DNA of 46,859 bases, from assembly GCA_031550125.1 (NCBI GenBank), contig JAVBOW010000034.1:1-46859 (forward strand). Direction: 5' to 3'. The position numbers and the translations under genes are program-made. Below, piece by piece: positions 24,551-33,525 of this stretch (position 1 is its first letter; each line of letters begins with the position of its first letter). This DNA is from JAVBOW01 sp031550125 (GTDB lineage: Bacteria; Bacteroidota; Bacteroidia; Bacteroidales; Rikenellaceae). The notes under the pieces were generated by a model. That model saw only the letters and a list, made by a program, of their open reading frames with translations. It was not told the DNA's origin and did no database searches.

Positions 24551-27500
24551 TTATTTCGCTTTTTTCGCCGCAGGTTTCGCCGGGGTCGGTTTGGATGCAG
24601 CGGGGGCGGCGGGCGGCGTGAGGCCGGCCAGGTGGCGCGCTACGGCGTATTTGGCTGCCGCTATGGTTTCGCGGTTCACCTTTTCTATCACGCTTCCGCG
24701 GGCCAGATCGTCGGTGGAGACATAACCCTCCATCAACAGCAACTGCACTATCATGTTGTTGATGTTGGTCTCGGCGCTGTAACCCTCGGCTATGTAGAGT
24801 TTGTCGAGGCGGGCCGAAAATTCCTCGGCGAAATCGGGATAGTTGGGCAGCGACATAAGTTCCTCGTACGTCTCGCTGAAACTCGTCAGCTCGATATTCA
24901 GGTTGGGGTTGACCAGCAGTGGCGAGAACTCCCTGGCGCGGTCGCCGGCGTGGAAGTTGGGCAGGTTGCTTATATCCACCTTGCGGCTGCGGTTATCCAT
25001 GCGCCTTAGGTCGGCCTTGCGCATCGTCTCCAGTTGGTAAAGGTAGAAATTGTAACGCAGCAGCTCGCCGCTGTTCATATCGCCGTGGAAAATATGGGCG
25101 TACTTATCATTGAGCAGCTTTTTCACCTTTATCTTACCCTCGTTGATCTCGGGCTTAGACACGCGCACCTCCTGGATAAGTTGCTTGAGGGCGGCGGCGG
25201 CCTTTTGCGGGCCGGTTATCTCGCGGCCTTTCTTGCCTATCTCAGTGGAGAGTACGCCGCACTGTATATTGCGGGCCTTGCCTTTGCCGTCGCGGCCTCC
25301 GCGCAGACAGGTGATAAGGTTTTCCACGCATTCCAACTGGCCCTCCTCGGCAATGAACGGTTGTCCGCCCGGAGTGCTGGCTATGGAGTCGAAGATGGCG
25401 CTGAATATGCGGCGGTCGATGACCTTGGCGGTTTCGAACTCGCTGTCGCCCTCCTTATACGTCACGGCGGCGATGAAACGGTTCTGGATCATGTCGAACG
25501 AGACGCCGGTAATGGCGTAGTCGAAACCGGCGGCGGCGAAACGCTTGCCTTTGAATATCATCTCCACCACTTCGGTGATGTCTATCTTGTCGAGCAGGCG
25601 GTACGACGAGGCCAGGTAATAGTTCTTTTCGGCGGGGACGTATTCCCAATCCAGCACGTCGTCCAGGTAGTTGCCGTGGCGGGCTATCACTTCGACTATG
25701 CTCTTGTCGGCCGTGTAGCGGCGCAGGGTACGCTGGAAGTTGGGGCCGTCCTGGGAAGTGGCCTTCTCTTTGCGCTCGCCGTGCGCATCGACGTAAAGTA
25801 GGAAATTCTCCGGGTTGTCGATGCGCGTTATGCCGCCCTCCTGCTTGGAGTAGTTGCTGGCCGATAGCATGATGTCTATTTTGAAAGGCATCGATATATC
25901 GCACATGCCGCTCACGGTGCTGCGAGAGTTAAGGTCGTCCACGTTGCTGTCGGCCGAGCTTTCGAAGAGGTATTTATAGTATTTGATGTAGTCGGGGTCG
26001 AAATCGGTGGTACGCGAAAAATCGCCTACTTCGGTGCCTATGCCGTACAGGTTGCCGTCGGCGTCCTGGAACTCGTGGAACATGTCGCCGGCTATCATCT
26101 TCACGGAGCGTATGCCTTCCAGGTTGTTCCGCAGCCATTTGAGTACGAAGGCGGCTATCATCTCGCTCTTCCCCACCCCGCTGTCGCCGTTTATCTCCAC
26201 TACGAACAGCGAGCCGTCGTTCTCCTCCACCATGAACAGCGAGCCGTGGCGCGGAATGCCGCCTATCTCCTTTACCTTCTCGTTTATTACCGTCAGGCGG
26301 GGTTTTTTGACGTCGCCGAAATAATCGGCTTCAGACTTGAGGGGAGTGACGATCATCTTTATGTTGCCCGACGGGCCTTTGATATCGAAATAGCCTATCT
26401 GCGGGAAAGAGATGAGCTTCTCGGGCGCGCCAAGCAGCGAGATCACGTCCGGCACAAAGTTGCGTATGTCGTGCAGCGAGATATCTTCGGTGTAGTTGAG
26501 GCGGTAGTTGTCCGTAAGGTATTTCATGTAACCCTTCTGGAATATCACCAGCTCTTTCACTATCCCGTGTTTGACTATCTTGCAACGGTAGTCGTCGGAA
26601 TCCATGTTGGCTATGAAGCGGGCCACACGGTCGGTGAAGAACTCCGGGCGTGGGCGCGGGTCGATATAACGGATGTATTCGAGCGGCTGGGCCGGATTAG
26701 GCTCCACGGCGGGGCGTTTGACCGAGGCGCGATCGATCTTATGGAAAGGATATTCGCGCTTCTTGGCGTCGGTGACTATGCGGGTATGTTCCTGCACAGG
26801 CTGCTCCGAGGAGATCACGCCGCATTTTTGCATCAGCTCGTTTATCCAGCTGATGCGGCCGCCGTCGAAAGATTCCAGCGCGCGGTTCTCCATCTCGAAT
26901 CCCTTATAGAGCGACACGCCGTGCTGCACCATCTCGTTCACGGAGGAGTTTTGCTTGCGGAAAGCCGTCTCCACTATGCGTACCATGGTGTGCGAGTAGC
27001 GGTTATAATAGTCCGTCCCTTTGGTGCGCCGAACCAGACCGATATAGAAACGAACCACCTTGCGACTGACGGCATAGATCTCGTTCTCGGCGATCTTTAT
27101 GTCGCGCTTGCGCATTATGTAGTTGCTTATATCTTTGAGCTGGGTGGGCAGAATGCTGGTTATGAACTCTTCGGTTATCATCTTCAGCTCGCCTTGCCCG
27201 CAGCCCTCTATCCGTGCGGAAAAATAAGCCAGCTTCTCGCACACCATACGGTAGAACGAGTTGTCGTTGCTCAGCAGGTAGAGGTAAAGTATCTTGTCCG
27301 TCATGCGGTCGGTGGCGTTCACACCCTCGGCTATGGCGTCGAGGATGTAGCCTATGCTCTTGTGCGAGAGGGCCTGGTTGTCGAATCCGGGCAGGCCGCG
27401 CAGGTTGGCCACGAACTCCTCAACCCATATACTGAGGTTCAGATCATTGAGCTTCAGTCCGGTTATATCCTCGAAAGTCTCTCCCGCCACACGGATTATC

Positions 27501-30500
27501 TCCTTGCGGCTCGGCTCGAGGCTCTCCTTCTCGAAAGGCAGGTTGAAATGGAGCAGTATCTCGCGGATATACTTTTTGATTATCGAGTTGATGCCCTCCA
27601 GTTTCGATTTGTCCAGCGCCGGATCGCCAGTGGCGTCTATCGCCAGTATCTTCATCTTGCTGTCCGAGAACAGCAGGTTCTCCATCTCTATAAGGACCTC
27701 GCGCATGATGTTCTTCTCCTCGGGACTGTCCAGCACGTGATGATTGGGCTGGAACGTCTTTTTATTGGTGATATATTTCAATATCACCGCTTTGCCATAG
27801 CGCGACGAGACCGTATTGAAATCCATGTCGGCAAGGGCGGGTACGCGCTTGTAGACCTGGGCCAGCAGGTTTTCATATATCTTGGTGAAGGCCGCACTAC
27901 GGATGAATTCGAATACGTCGGCGCACGAACCCACTATGTCTCCATGGAGTTCTATCACCGAATTGGCCGAGCGGCCTATGGTGGTTATCGTCACGCCGCT
28001 CTTCTCGGGCGAGGTATGGTAGAGGGTGCGTACGTCGCGTATCTGCAGCGAAGGAGCTTTGTCCTTGGGGTATTTTGCCGAAAGGGGATAGTCGGCTATT
28101 ACGCTGTCGGTGAAACTCTCCCTTTTCGACGAGAACATCCCTGCGAGCAGCTGGGCCGTCTCCACCTCCCTGTTGGCGGCGTCGGAGCGCAGAGCCGCGA
28201 ATTGCAGCCAGTATTTCACCACTACGGCGAAAGCGTCCTCCAGCTCGGCGGCGAAAACCTTGAGGCTTTCAGTCCCGGCGCGCAGATATCCGCCAACCGA
28301 TATACGTATAAGGCCGGTGGGATAAGGCACGGCCGCCACCCCCCTGTGCTGGGCGAGCGCCTCGCAGAATGCCAGCAGATCGGCGTAGGCAGGACGCCCC
28401 AGGATACGGAAATTGAAGAGATAGGAGCCGTCGGAATCCACCGCCTCGATGCTGTCCGTCGCACCCGCCTGCTCGATGATCCTGCGCGCCGTCTGCTTGG
28501 CCAGCGACAGACGCCTCAGCGACTCCTCGCGGAAATTCTTGTTGGCGCGGAATTTATTGAGGTTCTTAACCAGCTTCTGCTGGTAATATGTGAAGAACGG
28601 CTCGCTTTCGTATTTAAAGTCGTCGGGCAGGCCGAGTACGTCCAGCTTGTCGAGCGACACCAGCTCGTCCAGAAGGAAGAGGTAGAGCGGCGAGCCTTCG
28701 AAGCCTGCCGTTTTGTGGAGCTGGCGGTTCTCTATGCTGTTGCGGTTGCTCTTCTCGGTGCTGGCTATCTGTGAGATTATGAATCCTGTTACGGCTTTCT
28801 TTATATTGCTTCGCGAGGCGTTCTTCGGCAGCTCGGCCTCTATGCGGTCCTTTATGCTTTTTGCCGTCTGGGCGGTTTCGAGCGTGTTGTTGAGCATCAA
28901 CAGCGAGTTGTTGTTGCCATGCTCGGCGCTGTTGCGCGTACGGGCGAAAGCGGCGAATTCGGCCGCGTTGGGCGTGGTGGCGATGGCCCCGAGGCGCTCG
29001 CCGGTGGCGGCGAGGTTCTTGGTCGTCGAGAGCGACGAGATCGCCTTGATGCGGCTCTGTGCGCCTATGTTGTTCATTATATAGCGCGATATGGTGCGCC
29101 ATTTGGGCATGCGGCTGTCGTCGACCTTTACGCTCTCGGCGTAGGCCTCGTCCAGGAACAGGGCTATCTTAGAAGTGTTTAAAAATTTAAGGAAGTCATT
29201 GACCGCCTCGCTGTTGAAATCGGTATAGCCTGTCGGATTGTTGGGATCGTTTACTATTATTGTGGTGTTGTCGCAGAAAAGGTCCCACAGCGAACCGCTC
29301 TCGTCGAAGAGCGTGAGGGTGGATTTGATCCTCTTCAGACGCTCCGTGAGACGCTCGTAGGCCAGGCGGCCGTCGGGCAGGTTCTCTATCTCTATATCGA
29401 ATGGGTTGACGTCGAAGCAGTCGTCCGGCAGGAGGTCTTTATATTCCCATGCCTGCACGGCGTTGTAGATGATGTATGGTTTCGGACGGCCATTGGGGTT
29501 GAAGAGCAGGTCGCGGATGATCATCTGCACGTCGTCCGACACGCTCGTTTGGTTGAGGTTGCCAAGGGCTGAGAGGAAATTCTTGACTATGTCGCGGTCT
29601 TCTTCGCCCAGGGCGAAGTATTTGTCGCGGATGCCCAGGTCGATAAGGAATTTCTCGTACCGGCCCTTGTTGTCGGCCTCGCGGCCCGACTTGGCTATAT
29701 ATTCTTTGTATTTTTCAAGGAACAGGTTGAGTCCGAAATTCTTATGGAAATGATTCTGCAGCGTGCGCTCGTAGCAACTCGGAATGATGTCGAGGATCAG
29801 GCGGCAGGCGTAGCGCACTTTGCCCGAGAGCGCGCCGAAGGGTCTCTGGCGCAGGAATTCGCCATAGGTCTTTATCTGGTTGCGACCGCCTCCTTCCAGG
29901 ATGGTCACTATGTCTATGTGCGGATTGCCCCCGTAGAAATAGCTCTTCATGCGGGACTCGAATTCGTCTATCAGCTCCTGCGTCTGCACCTGTTTGTTCT
30001 CGGGACGGTGGCAGTTTTCGAGGAAGAAGATGAAATCGCGCAACTTTTCGAGCGAGTACTTATCCTGAACAACCTGGCGCGAGAAAGCGTCGAGGCGGAA
30101 AAGGGCTATGCGCTTCTCCGGATCGCCGCCGCCCGTCTGCTCGGTGAGCATGGCGTCTATCTCGGCGGCGTAGGAGGATATCTGAGCCTCGATCTTCTCA
30201 CGAAACTCGGCCAGGTAGGCGGCGTTGACGTTTTCGAGGATCAGGCGGAGGTTCAGCTGCGTGTTGGCCGGAGAACCCAATTTTTTGGTATGTACTATAT
30301 TGAGGGTGTTGATAATGCCGTTATGGAAACAGAACACGAGCGAGGTGTTGGACGAACGCGACTCCTTGGAGTCGTCCACTATCACAAGGCGGGTCAGCAG
30401 CGGGAACCACCGTTCGCCCGAATAGTGGTTTATGCGGGCGTGGCGCACCTTGATGGCGAAAATGCTCGTGGTGTCGACGGTCATGCGTTCGTAAAGTTCC

Positions 30501-31258
30501 TCGGGCGACGGCGAATCCATAACCACCACCGAGGCGGCGCTGAAAACGTCGCCCTTGATCAACTCCACGGCCTTGTCGGCGTTACCCGACACTACGGTGC
30601 GTATCATTCCGTTGAGTCCTTTGAAGTTGACGGCCCAGCGGCTGCGGTTCAGAAAATCGGTCTTTTCGGCGTTGGTGGTATAGTGGGTACTCTGCGAGAT
30701 CATCTGCTCCAGCGTATCCATCAGGTAGTTCCAGTGGGCCTCGTTGATATCTCCCGTAACGCCTATCACGTCGCGGTATTTGCGCAGGTCGCGCACGTGG
30801 CCGCCCAGCTGCAGCTGCGACATGAATTCGATATGCGAGCTGTTCACCGGCGGCGTTCCCACAGACAGGTCGTGCGAGTCGCGGATGTTGGACAGCAGGC
30901 TGCGCTGCTCGTTGCCAGCGCCGTCCGTCTCCAGGAGGGCGTTTATGCGACGTATGAAACCCTGGCGCTTATTGCTCAGCTCGAATGCTTTGGAGTTGAC
31001 GTGCGGCACGAGCATCAGCGAAACGTCCACATAGCCGGGAATATCCTCGCGGAAACGGAGCATGTAACGCTCTATCTCGGCCTGCTGGCGCGCCGGATCG
31101 TCCGGTTCGTCCATGCACAACGCCACGAAACTCGTCAGGTTGTCGAAAATGTGGCGCGGGAGGAATATCTCGGCCCTCTCGCCCAGCGAGCGGTAAAGAT
31201 CGAGCAATTGCAACGCCTCGTTGCTTAAAAACGCCTTGGGTTGTCCTACTATCTTCAT
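24551..31258 (-). CDS. Giant protein with PLP fold-type I domain and HPr-kinase-like P-loop domain, function unknown
   Basis: 2235 residues from the ATG at 31258 (MKIVGQPKAF); no signal peptide, so probably cytoplasmic. About residues 560-1010 look like a class I aminotransferase domain. Asn674 is in NDPNNPTGY, Asp703 and Tyr706 in LFLDEAYAE, Lys747 in SLSTTKNL, Arg755 eight residues later, and Arg985 in GLIRISVGG, all in the order and approximate spacing of the family's PLP and substrate residues. Near residue 1677, RHGSLFMVEENDGSLFVVE runs into a Walker A (INGDSGVGKSEM, Lys1697) that resembles HPr kinase/phosphorylase. Asp1725 in MIAGDMFHEF could be the metal ligand. The flanking regions are helical and unrecognised. 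The tail is Ala/Pro/Lys-rich (PAKPAAKKAK). It appears monocistronic with a good promoter. The fusion and its role are not known to me. Confidence 0.85.
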   Translation of the reverse strand: MKIVGQPKAFLSNEALQLLDLYRSLGERAEIFLPRHIFDNLTSFVALCMDEPDDPARQQAEIERYMLRFREDIPGYVDVSLMLVPHVNSKAFELSNKRQGFIRRINALLETDGAGNEQRSLLSNIRDSHDLSVGTPPVNSSHIEFMSQLQLGGHVRDLRKYRDVIGVTGDINEAHWNYLMDTLEQMISQSTHYTTNAEKTDFLNRSRWAVNFKGLNGMIRTVVSGNADKAVELIKGDVFSAASVVVMDSPSPEELYERMTVDTTSIFAIKVRHARINHYSGERWFPLLTRLVIVDDSKESRSSNTSLVFCFHNGIINTLNIVHTKKLGSPANTQLNLRLILENVNAAYLAEFREKIEAQISSYAAEIDAMLTEQTGGGDPEKRIALFRLDAFSRQVVQDKYSLEKLRDFIFFLENCHRPENKQVQTQELIDEFESRMKSYFYGGNPHIDIVTILEGGGRNQIKTYGEFLRQRPFGALSGKVRYACRLILDIIPSCYERTLQNHFHKNFGLNLFLEKYKEYIAKSGREADNKGRYEKFLIDLGIRDKYFALGEEDRDIVKNFLSALGNLNQTSVSDDVQMIIRDLLFNPNGRPKPYIIYNAVQAWEYKDLLPDDCFDVNPFDIEIENLPDGRLAYERLTERLKRIKSTLTLFDESGSLWDLFCDNTTIIVNDPNNPTGYTDFNSEAVNDFLKFLNTSKIALFLDEAYAESVKVDDSRMPKWRTISRYIMNNIGAQSRIKAISSLSTTKNLAATGERLGAIATTPNAAEFAAFARTRNSAEHGNNNSLLMLNNTLETAQTAKSIKDRIEAELPKNASRSNIKKAVTGFIISQIASTEKSNRNSIENRQLHKTAGFEGSPLYLFLLDELVSLDKLDVLGLPDDFKYESEPFFTYYQQKLVKNLNKFRANKNFREESLRRLSLAKQTARRIIEQAGATDSIEAVDSDGSYLFNFRILGRPAYADLLAFCEALAQHRGVAAVPYPTGLIRISVGGYLRAGTESLKVFAAELEDAFAVVVKYWLQFAALRSDAANREVETAQLLAGMFSSKRESFTDSVIADYPLSAKYPKDKAPSLQIRDVRTLYHTSPEKSGVTITTIGRSANSVIELHGDIVGSCADVFEFIRSAAFTKIYENLLAQVYKRVPALADMDFNTVSSRYGKAVILKYITNKKTFQPNHHVLDSPEEKNIMREVLIEMENLLFSDSKMKILAIDATGDPALDKSKLEGINSIIKKYIREILLHFNLPFEKESLEPSRKEIIRVAGETFEDITGLKLNDLNLSIWVEEFVANLRGLPGFDNQALSHKSIGYILDAIAEGVNATDRMTDKILYLYLLSNDNSFYRMVCEKLAYFSARIEGCGQGELKMITEEFITSILPTQLKDISNYIMRKRDIKIAENEIYAVSRKVVRFYIGLVRRTKGTDYYNRYSHTMVRIVETAFRKQNSSVNEMVQHGVSLYKGFEMENRALESFDGGRISWINELMQKCGVISSEQPVQEHTRIVTDAKKREYPFHKIDRASVKRPAVEPNPAQPLEYIRYIDPRPRPEFFTDRVARFIANMDSDDYRCKIVKHGIVKELVIFQKGYMKYLTDNYRLNYTEDISLHDIRNFVPDVISLLGAPEKLISFPQIGYFDIKGPSGNIKMIVTPLKSEADYFGDVKKPRLTVINEKVKEIGGIPRHGSLFMVEENDGSLFVVEINGDSGVGKSEMIAAFVLKWLRNNLEGIRSVKMIAGDMFHEFQDADGNLYGIGTEVGDFSRTTDFDPDYIKYYKYLFESSADSNVDDLNSRSTVSGMCDISMPFKIDIMLSASNYSKQEGGITRIDNPENFLLYVDAHGERKEKATSQDGPNFQRTLRRYTADKSIVEVIARHGNYLDDVLDWEYVPAEKNYYLASSYRLLDKIDITEVVEMIFKGKRFAAAGFDYAITGVSFDMIQNRFIAAVTYKEGDSEFETAKVIDRRIFSAIFDSIASTPGGQPFIAEEGQLECVENLITCLRGGRDGKGKARNIQCGVLSTEIGKKGREITGPQKAAAALKQLIQEVRVSKPEINEGKIKVKKLLNDKYAHIFHGDMNSGELLRYNFYLYQLETMRKADLRRMDNRSRKVDISNLPNFHAGDRAREFSPLLVNPNLNIELTSFSETYEELMSLPNYPDFAEEFSARLDKLYIAEGYSAETNINNMIVQLLLMEGYVSTDDLARGSVIEKVNRETIAAAKYAVARHLAGLTPPAAPAASKPTPAKPAAKKAK

Positions 31259-31336
31259 ATCTTGATTTTTTTGTTTTTCGCAGCCCTTATAAATTGTATC
31301 TTTTATTACAAAAAATACCGTCATACGATCACAGCG

Positions 31337-31367
31337 CAAAATTAAGACATTTTTTCGGTTTACAAAA
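31337..31367 (-). promoter_or_regulatory. Promoter of the giant PLP/P-loop gene
   Basis: On the minus strand TAATTTTG (31337-31344) fits the -7 consensus. TTTTG at 31363-31367 fits the -33 element with an 18-base spacer. The predicted leader before the ATG at 31258 is about 70 bases and A/T-rich. Confidence 0.65.
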
Positions 31368-31489
31368 CTGTGATGTTAAATATTTTTCATAATATTTGTT
31401 TTTAAACATTTTTTAGCAAAATAAACATCCACAGGAAGAACGTGGATATACTTCTCCGCTATTTGGGCGGGGTTTTTGAAGAATTTGAC

Positions 31490-31497
31490 TACCTTTG
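31490..31497 (+). promoter_or_regulatory. Probable -7 box for guaD
   Basis: TACCTTTG matches TAnnTTTG and lies 20 bases before the guaD start at 31518. Confidence 0.5.
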
Positions 31498-31517
31498 GAA
31501 AATAATTACGATACGCC

Positions 31518-31985
31518 ATGACACACGAAGAGTTGATGCGTTTAGCGATAGATATTTCCGTCCGTAGCGTGGAGAACGGAGGCGGGCCTTTCGGCGCGGT
31601 AATAGCCCGCGACGGCAAGGTGGTGGCCACGGGATCGAACTGCGTGACGCTCCACAACGACCCGACGGCCCACGCCGAGGTGTCGGCAATAAGGGAAGCC
31701 TGCGGGAGCGAGCATAATTTCAGATTGGAAGGCTGCCGGATATACTCCTCGTGCGAGCCATGCCCCATGTGCCTTAGCGCCATCTACTGGGCTGGCATCG
31801 AACGCATCTATTTCGCCAACGACAGGCGGGACGCAGCAAAGATAGGTTTCGACGACTCGTTCATATACGACCAGATACCGGTAGACCCGGCCAAACGCAC
31901 CGTCCCGTCGGAAAGGCTGCTGCCGCAGGAAGCGGCGCGGGCTTTCCGCACATGGGAAGACAAGGAAGATAAAATCGAGTATTGA
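31518..31985 (+). CDS. guaD: Guanine deaminase (cytidine deaminase fold)
   Basis: 155 residues. It hydrolyses guanine to xanthine plus ammonia in purine salvage. Zinc-binding and catalytic residues are His52 and Glu54 (TAHAEV) and Cys79/Cys82 (CEPCPMC). The segments GGGPFGAVIARDGKVVA, LHNDPTAHAEVSAIR and GFDDSFIYDQI, and the C-terminal Glu-Tyr, follow Bacillus subtilis GuaD rather than tRNA adenosine deaminase TadA. The domain-swapped C-terminal tail is characteristic. Its stop overlaps the next start (TGATG), so translation is coupled to the DUF554 gene. A related nucleoside or tRNA deaminase is the only realistic alternative. Confidence 0.9.
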   Translation: MTHEELMRLAIDISVRSVENGGGPFGAVIARDGKVVATGSNCVTLHNDPTAHAEVSAIREACGSEHNFRLEGCRIYSSCEPCPMCLSAIYWAGIERIYFANDRRDAAKIGFDDSFIYDQIPVDPAKRTVPSERLLPQEAARAFRTWEDKEDKIEY

Positions 31986-32662
31986 TGGTAGGTACGCTGG
32001 TCAACGCGACCGCAATAGCCGCCGGCGGGGCCACCGGGCTGTTGCTCCACAAGCGCCTGCCGGAACGGTTGATAGCCATTGCATTCCAGGGCATAGGCCT
32101 GGTGACGCTTGCCATAGGCGTCTCGATGAGCCTGCGCTCGGAAAACATGATACTTGCCGTGGCGAGCGTAGTGGCCGGGGCGGTGACGGGCGAGTTGATG
32201 CGCCTGGAAGAGAGGATGAACTCCGGGGCCGAAAAATTAAAGAAACGCCTTAACGCCGGACACGACCGCTTCACGGAAGGGATGGTCACGGCATCGCTGC
32301 TTTACTGCGTGGGATCGATGTCCATACTCGGTTCGATAGAAGACGGGCTGGGTATGCAACCCCGCCTGCTTTTCACCAAATCCATCATGGACGGAGTTGC
32401 CTCAGTGGCTCTTACGGCGTCTTTCGGCGTGGGGGCGGTATTGGCGGTAATTCCCGTGTTCCTGTTGCAAGGGTCGCTGACCCTGCTGGCCGGTTGCCTC
32501 TCCCCCCTGATAAGCGAAACGATGGTGGCCGATTTCTCCTGCGTGGGCGGCGTCCTGCTCCTGGGATTGGGGATAAATATTTTGGACATTAAAAAGATAG
32601 CCGTGGCCAATATGCTGCCTTCGCTGCTTTACATAATAGTACTCTCTTATTTTTTCGGCTGA
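31985..32662 (+). CDS. DUF554 family integral membrane protein (YdfK/YqgA type)
   Basis: 225 residues from the ATG at 31985, overlapping the guaD stop. It has about seven hydrophobic segments: MVGTLVNATAIAAGGATG, IAFQGIGLVTLAIGVSM, ILAVASVVAGAVTGEL, and others toward the C-terminus. Family signatures are the N-terminal GTLVNATAIAAGG and VGSMSILGSIEDGL in the middle. GVLLLGLGINIL lies near the end. The family is widespread in bacteria, but its transport or other function is not established. The coupled start suggests co-expression with guaD. Confidence 0.92.
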   Translation: MVGTLVNATAIAAGGATGLLLHKRLPERLIAIAFQGIGLVTLAIGVSMSLRSENMILAVASVVAGAVTGELMRLEERMNSGAEKLKKRLNAGHDRFTEGMVTASLLYCVGSMSILGSIEDGLGMQPRLLFTKSIMDGVASVALTASFGVGAVLAVIPVFLLQGSLTLLAGCLSPLISETMVADFSCVGGVLLLGLGINILDIKKIAVANMLPSLLYIIVLSYFFG

Positions 32663-32728
32663 CGGGCTTTGCCGCCCAATGTGTGGCACAAGTATTGAAG
32701 TGGTTTATTTCAAATTATTTAACCTATT

Positions 32729-33169
32729 ATGAAAAAAACTATTTCTCAAACAGTGACCGACGCCATGCTGCTCGGTTGCAGCGACTGGGCGGTGTTGCTG
32801 CTCAGGCTTTCGGCCGGCGGGATGATGATCTCGCACGGCATAGCTAAAATCGCCAACTATTCATCCATTTCCGCTAACTTTACCGATCCGATAGGGCTGG
32901 GCGCCGGATTCTCGTTCCTGCTGATAACCCTTGCCGAGAGCGTGGGTTCTCTGTTCGTCATCCTCGGCTTTTTGACGCGCCTGGCGGCCCTGTCGCTGGT
33001 TATTGGCATGACGGTGGCGGCCTTCTTCACATTCCCCGAATTCGCGTTCGCCACATCGGAGCTGGCCCTGCTCTACATTGCCGTATTCCTGTCGGTGTTG
33101 GTACACGGCGGCGGCAGATATTCGCTCGACACGCTCATCTGGGGGCGCGCGGCAGGAAACCTGATGTAG
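32729..33169 (+). CDS. DoxX family membrane protein
   Basis: 146 residues with four predicted membrane segments. Family features are LLRLSAGGMMISHGIAKI near the N-terminus, the LITLAESVGSLFVILGFLTRLAALSLV central helix pair, and LLYIAVFLSVLVHGGGRYSLDTL near the end. DoxX-like proteins are quinone- or redox-associated in some bacteria, but here the function is not fixed by sequence. It lies 66 bases after the DUF554 gene and just before a small membrane protein. Confidence 0.9.
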   Translation: MKKTISQTVTDAMLLGCSDWAVLLLRLSAGGMMISHGIAKIANYSSISANFTDPIGLGAGFSFLLITLAESVGSLFVILGFLTRLAALSLVIGMTVAAFFTFPEFAFATSELALLYIAVFLSVLVHGGGRYSLDTLIWGRAAGNLM

Positions 33170-33173
33170 GACC

Positions 33174-33395
33174 ATGGAATCGCACGCCATCATACAGTAC
33201 CTGCTGAAGAACTATCACATCCTTGGCATACTGCTGATAGTTACCGTGATAGCCGTAAAGCTGTTCCTTACGACCCGGCAGGCGAAAAAATTCCTCTCCA
33301 AATACGAGGAGAAGCCAAAGCTGGACGAGATAATCAAAAGGCTCGACCGTATGGAAAAAATACTCACCGAACGCCGGCCCCACGCCGGAATGTAA
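33174..33395 (+). CDS. Small single-span membrane protein
   Basis: 73 residues. One hydrophobic span (ILGILLIVTVIAVKLFL, about residues 17-33) is followed by a charged helix (KFLSKYEEKPKLDEIIKRLDRMEKILTE) that could form a coiled coil. The first 16 residues would lie on the other side of the membrane. It starts 4 bases after doxX and is probably co-transcribed with it. Its stop codon lies inside the left arm of a terminator hairpin. No family is recognised. Confidence 0.78.
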   Translation: MESHAIIQYLLKNYHILGILLIVTVIAVKLFLTTRQAKKFLSKYEEKPKLDEIIKRLDRMEKILTERRPHAGM

Positions 33396-33430
33396 CAGGA
33401 AACGGCTCCCACGGGGGCCGTTTCCTGTTA
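33393..33430 (+). terminator. Terminator with 14-bp stem
   Basis: TAACAGGAAACGGC (33393-33406) pairs perfectly with GCCGTTTCCTGTTA (33417-33430). The TAA stop of the small membrane protein is the first triplet of the left arm. A short AAAAT follows; the stem itself is the main signal. Confidence 0.82.
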
Positions 33431-33498
33431 AAATACCCCTCATATTTCCCTAAGGTGTTAAGATGTGTGCATCGGGGCGCATGACGCGGATTAATTAC

Positions 33499-33506
33499 TA
33501 TTTTTG
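33499..33506 (+). promoter_or_regulatory. Probable -7 box for the omega-amidase operon
   Basis: TATTTTTG matches TAnnTTTG, 20 bases before the ATG at 33526. Confidence 0.55.
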
Positions 33507-33525
33507 TCATGTTAAACCGTCATCC

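Noticed and set aside
26075..28774. An 899-codon open frame on the plus strand, and others of 494 and 610 codons at 29744-31228 and 39153-40985
   Set aside because: They lie antisense to the giant gene and the LruC gene, start with no promoter or family motif, and are rich in His, Arg, Val and Gly, as expected from the reverse complement of a high-GC coding frame.
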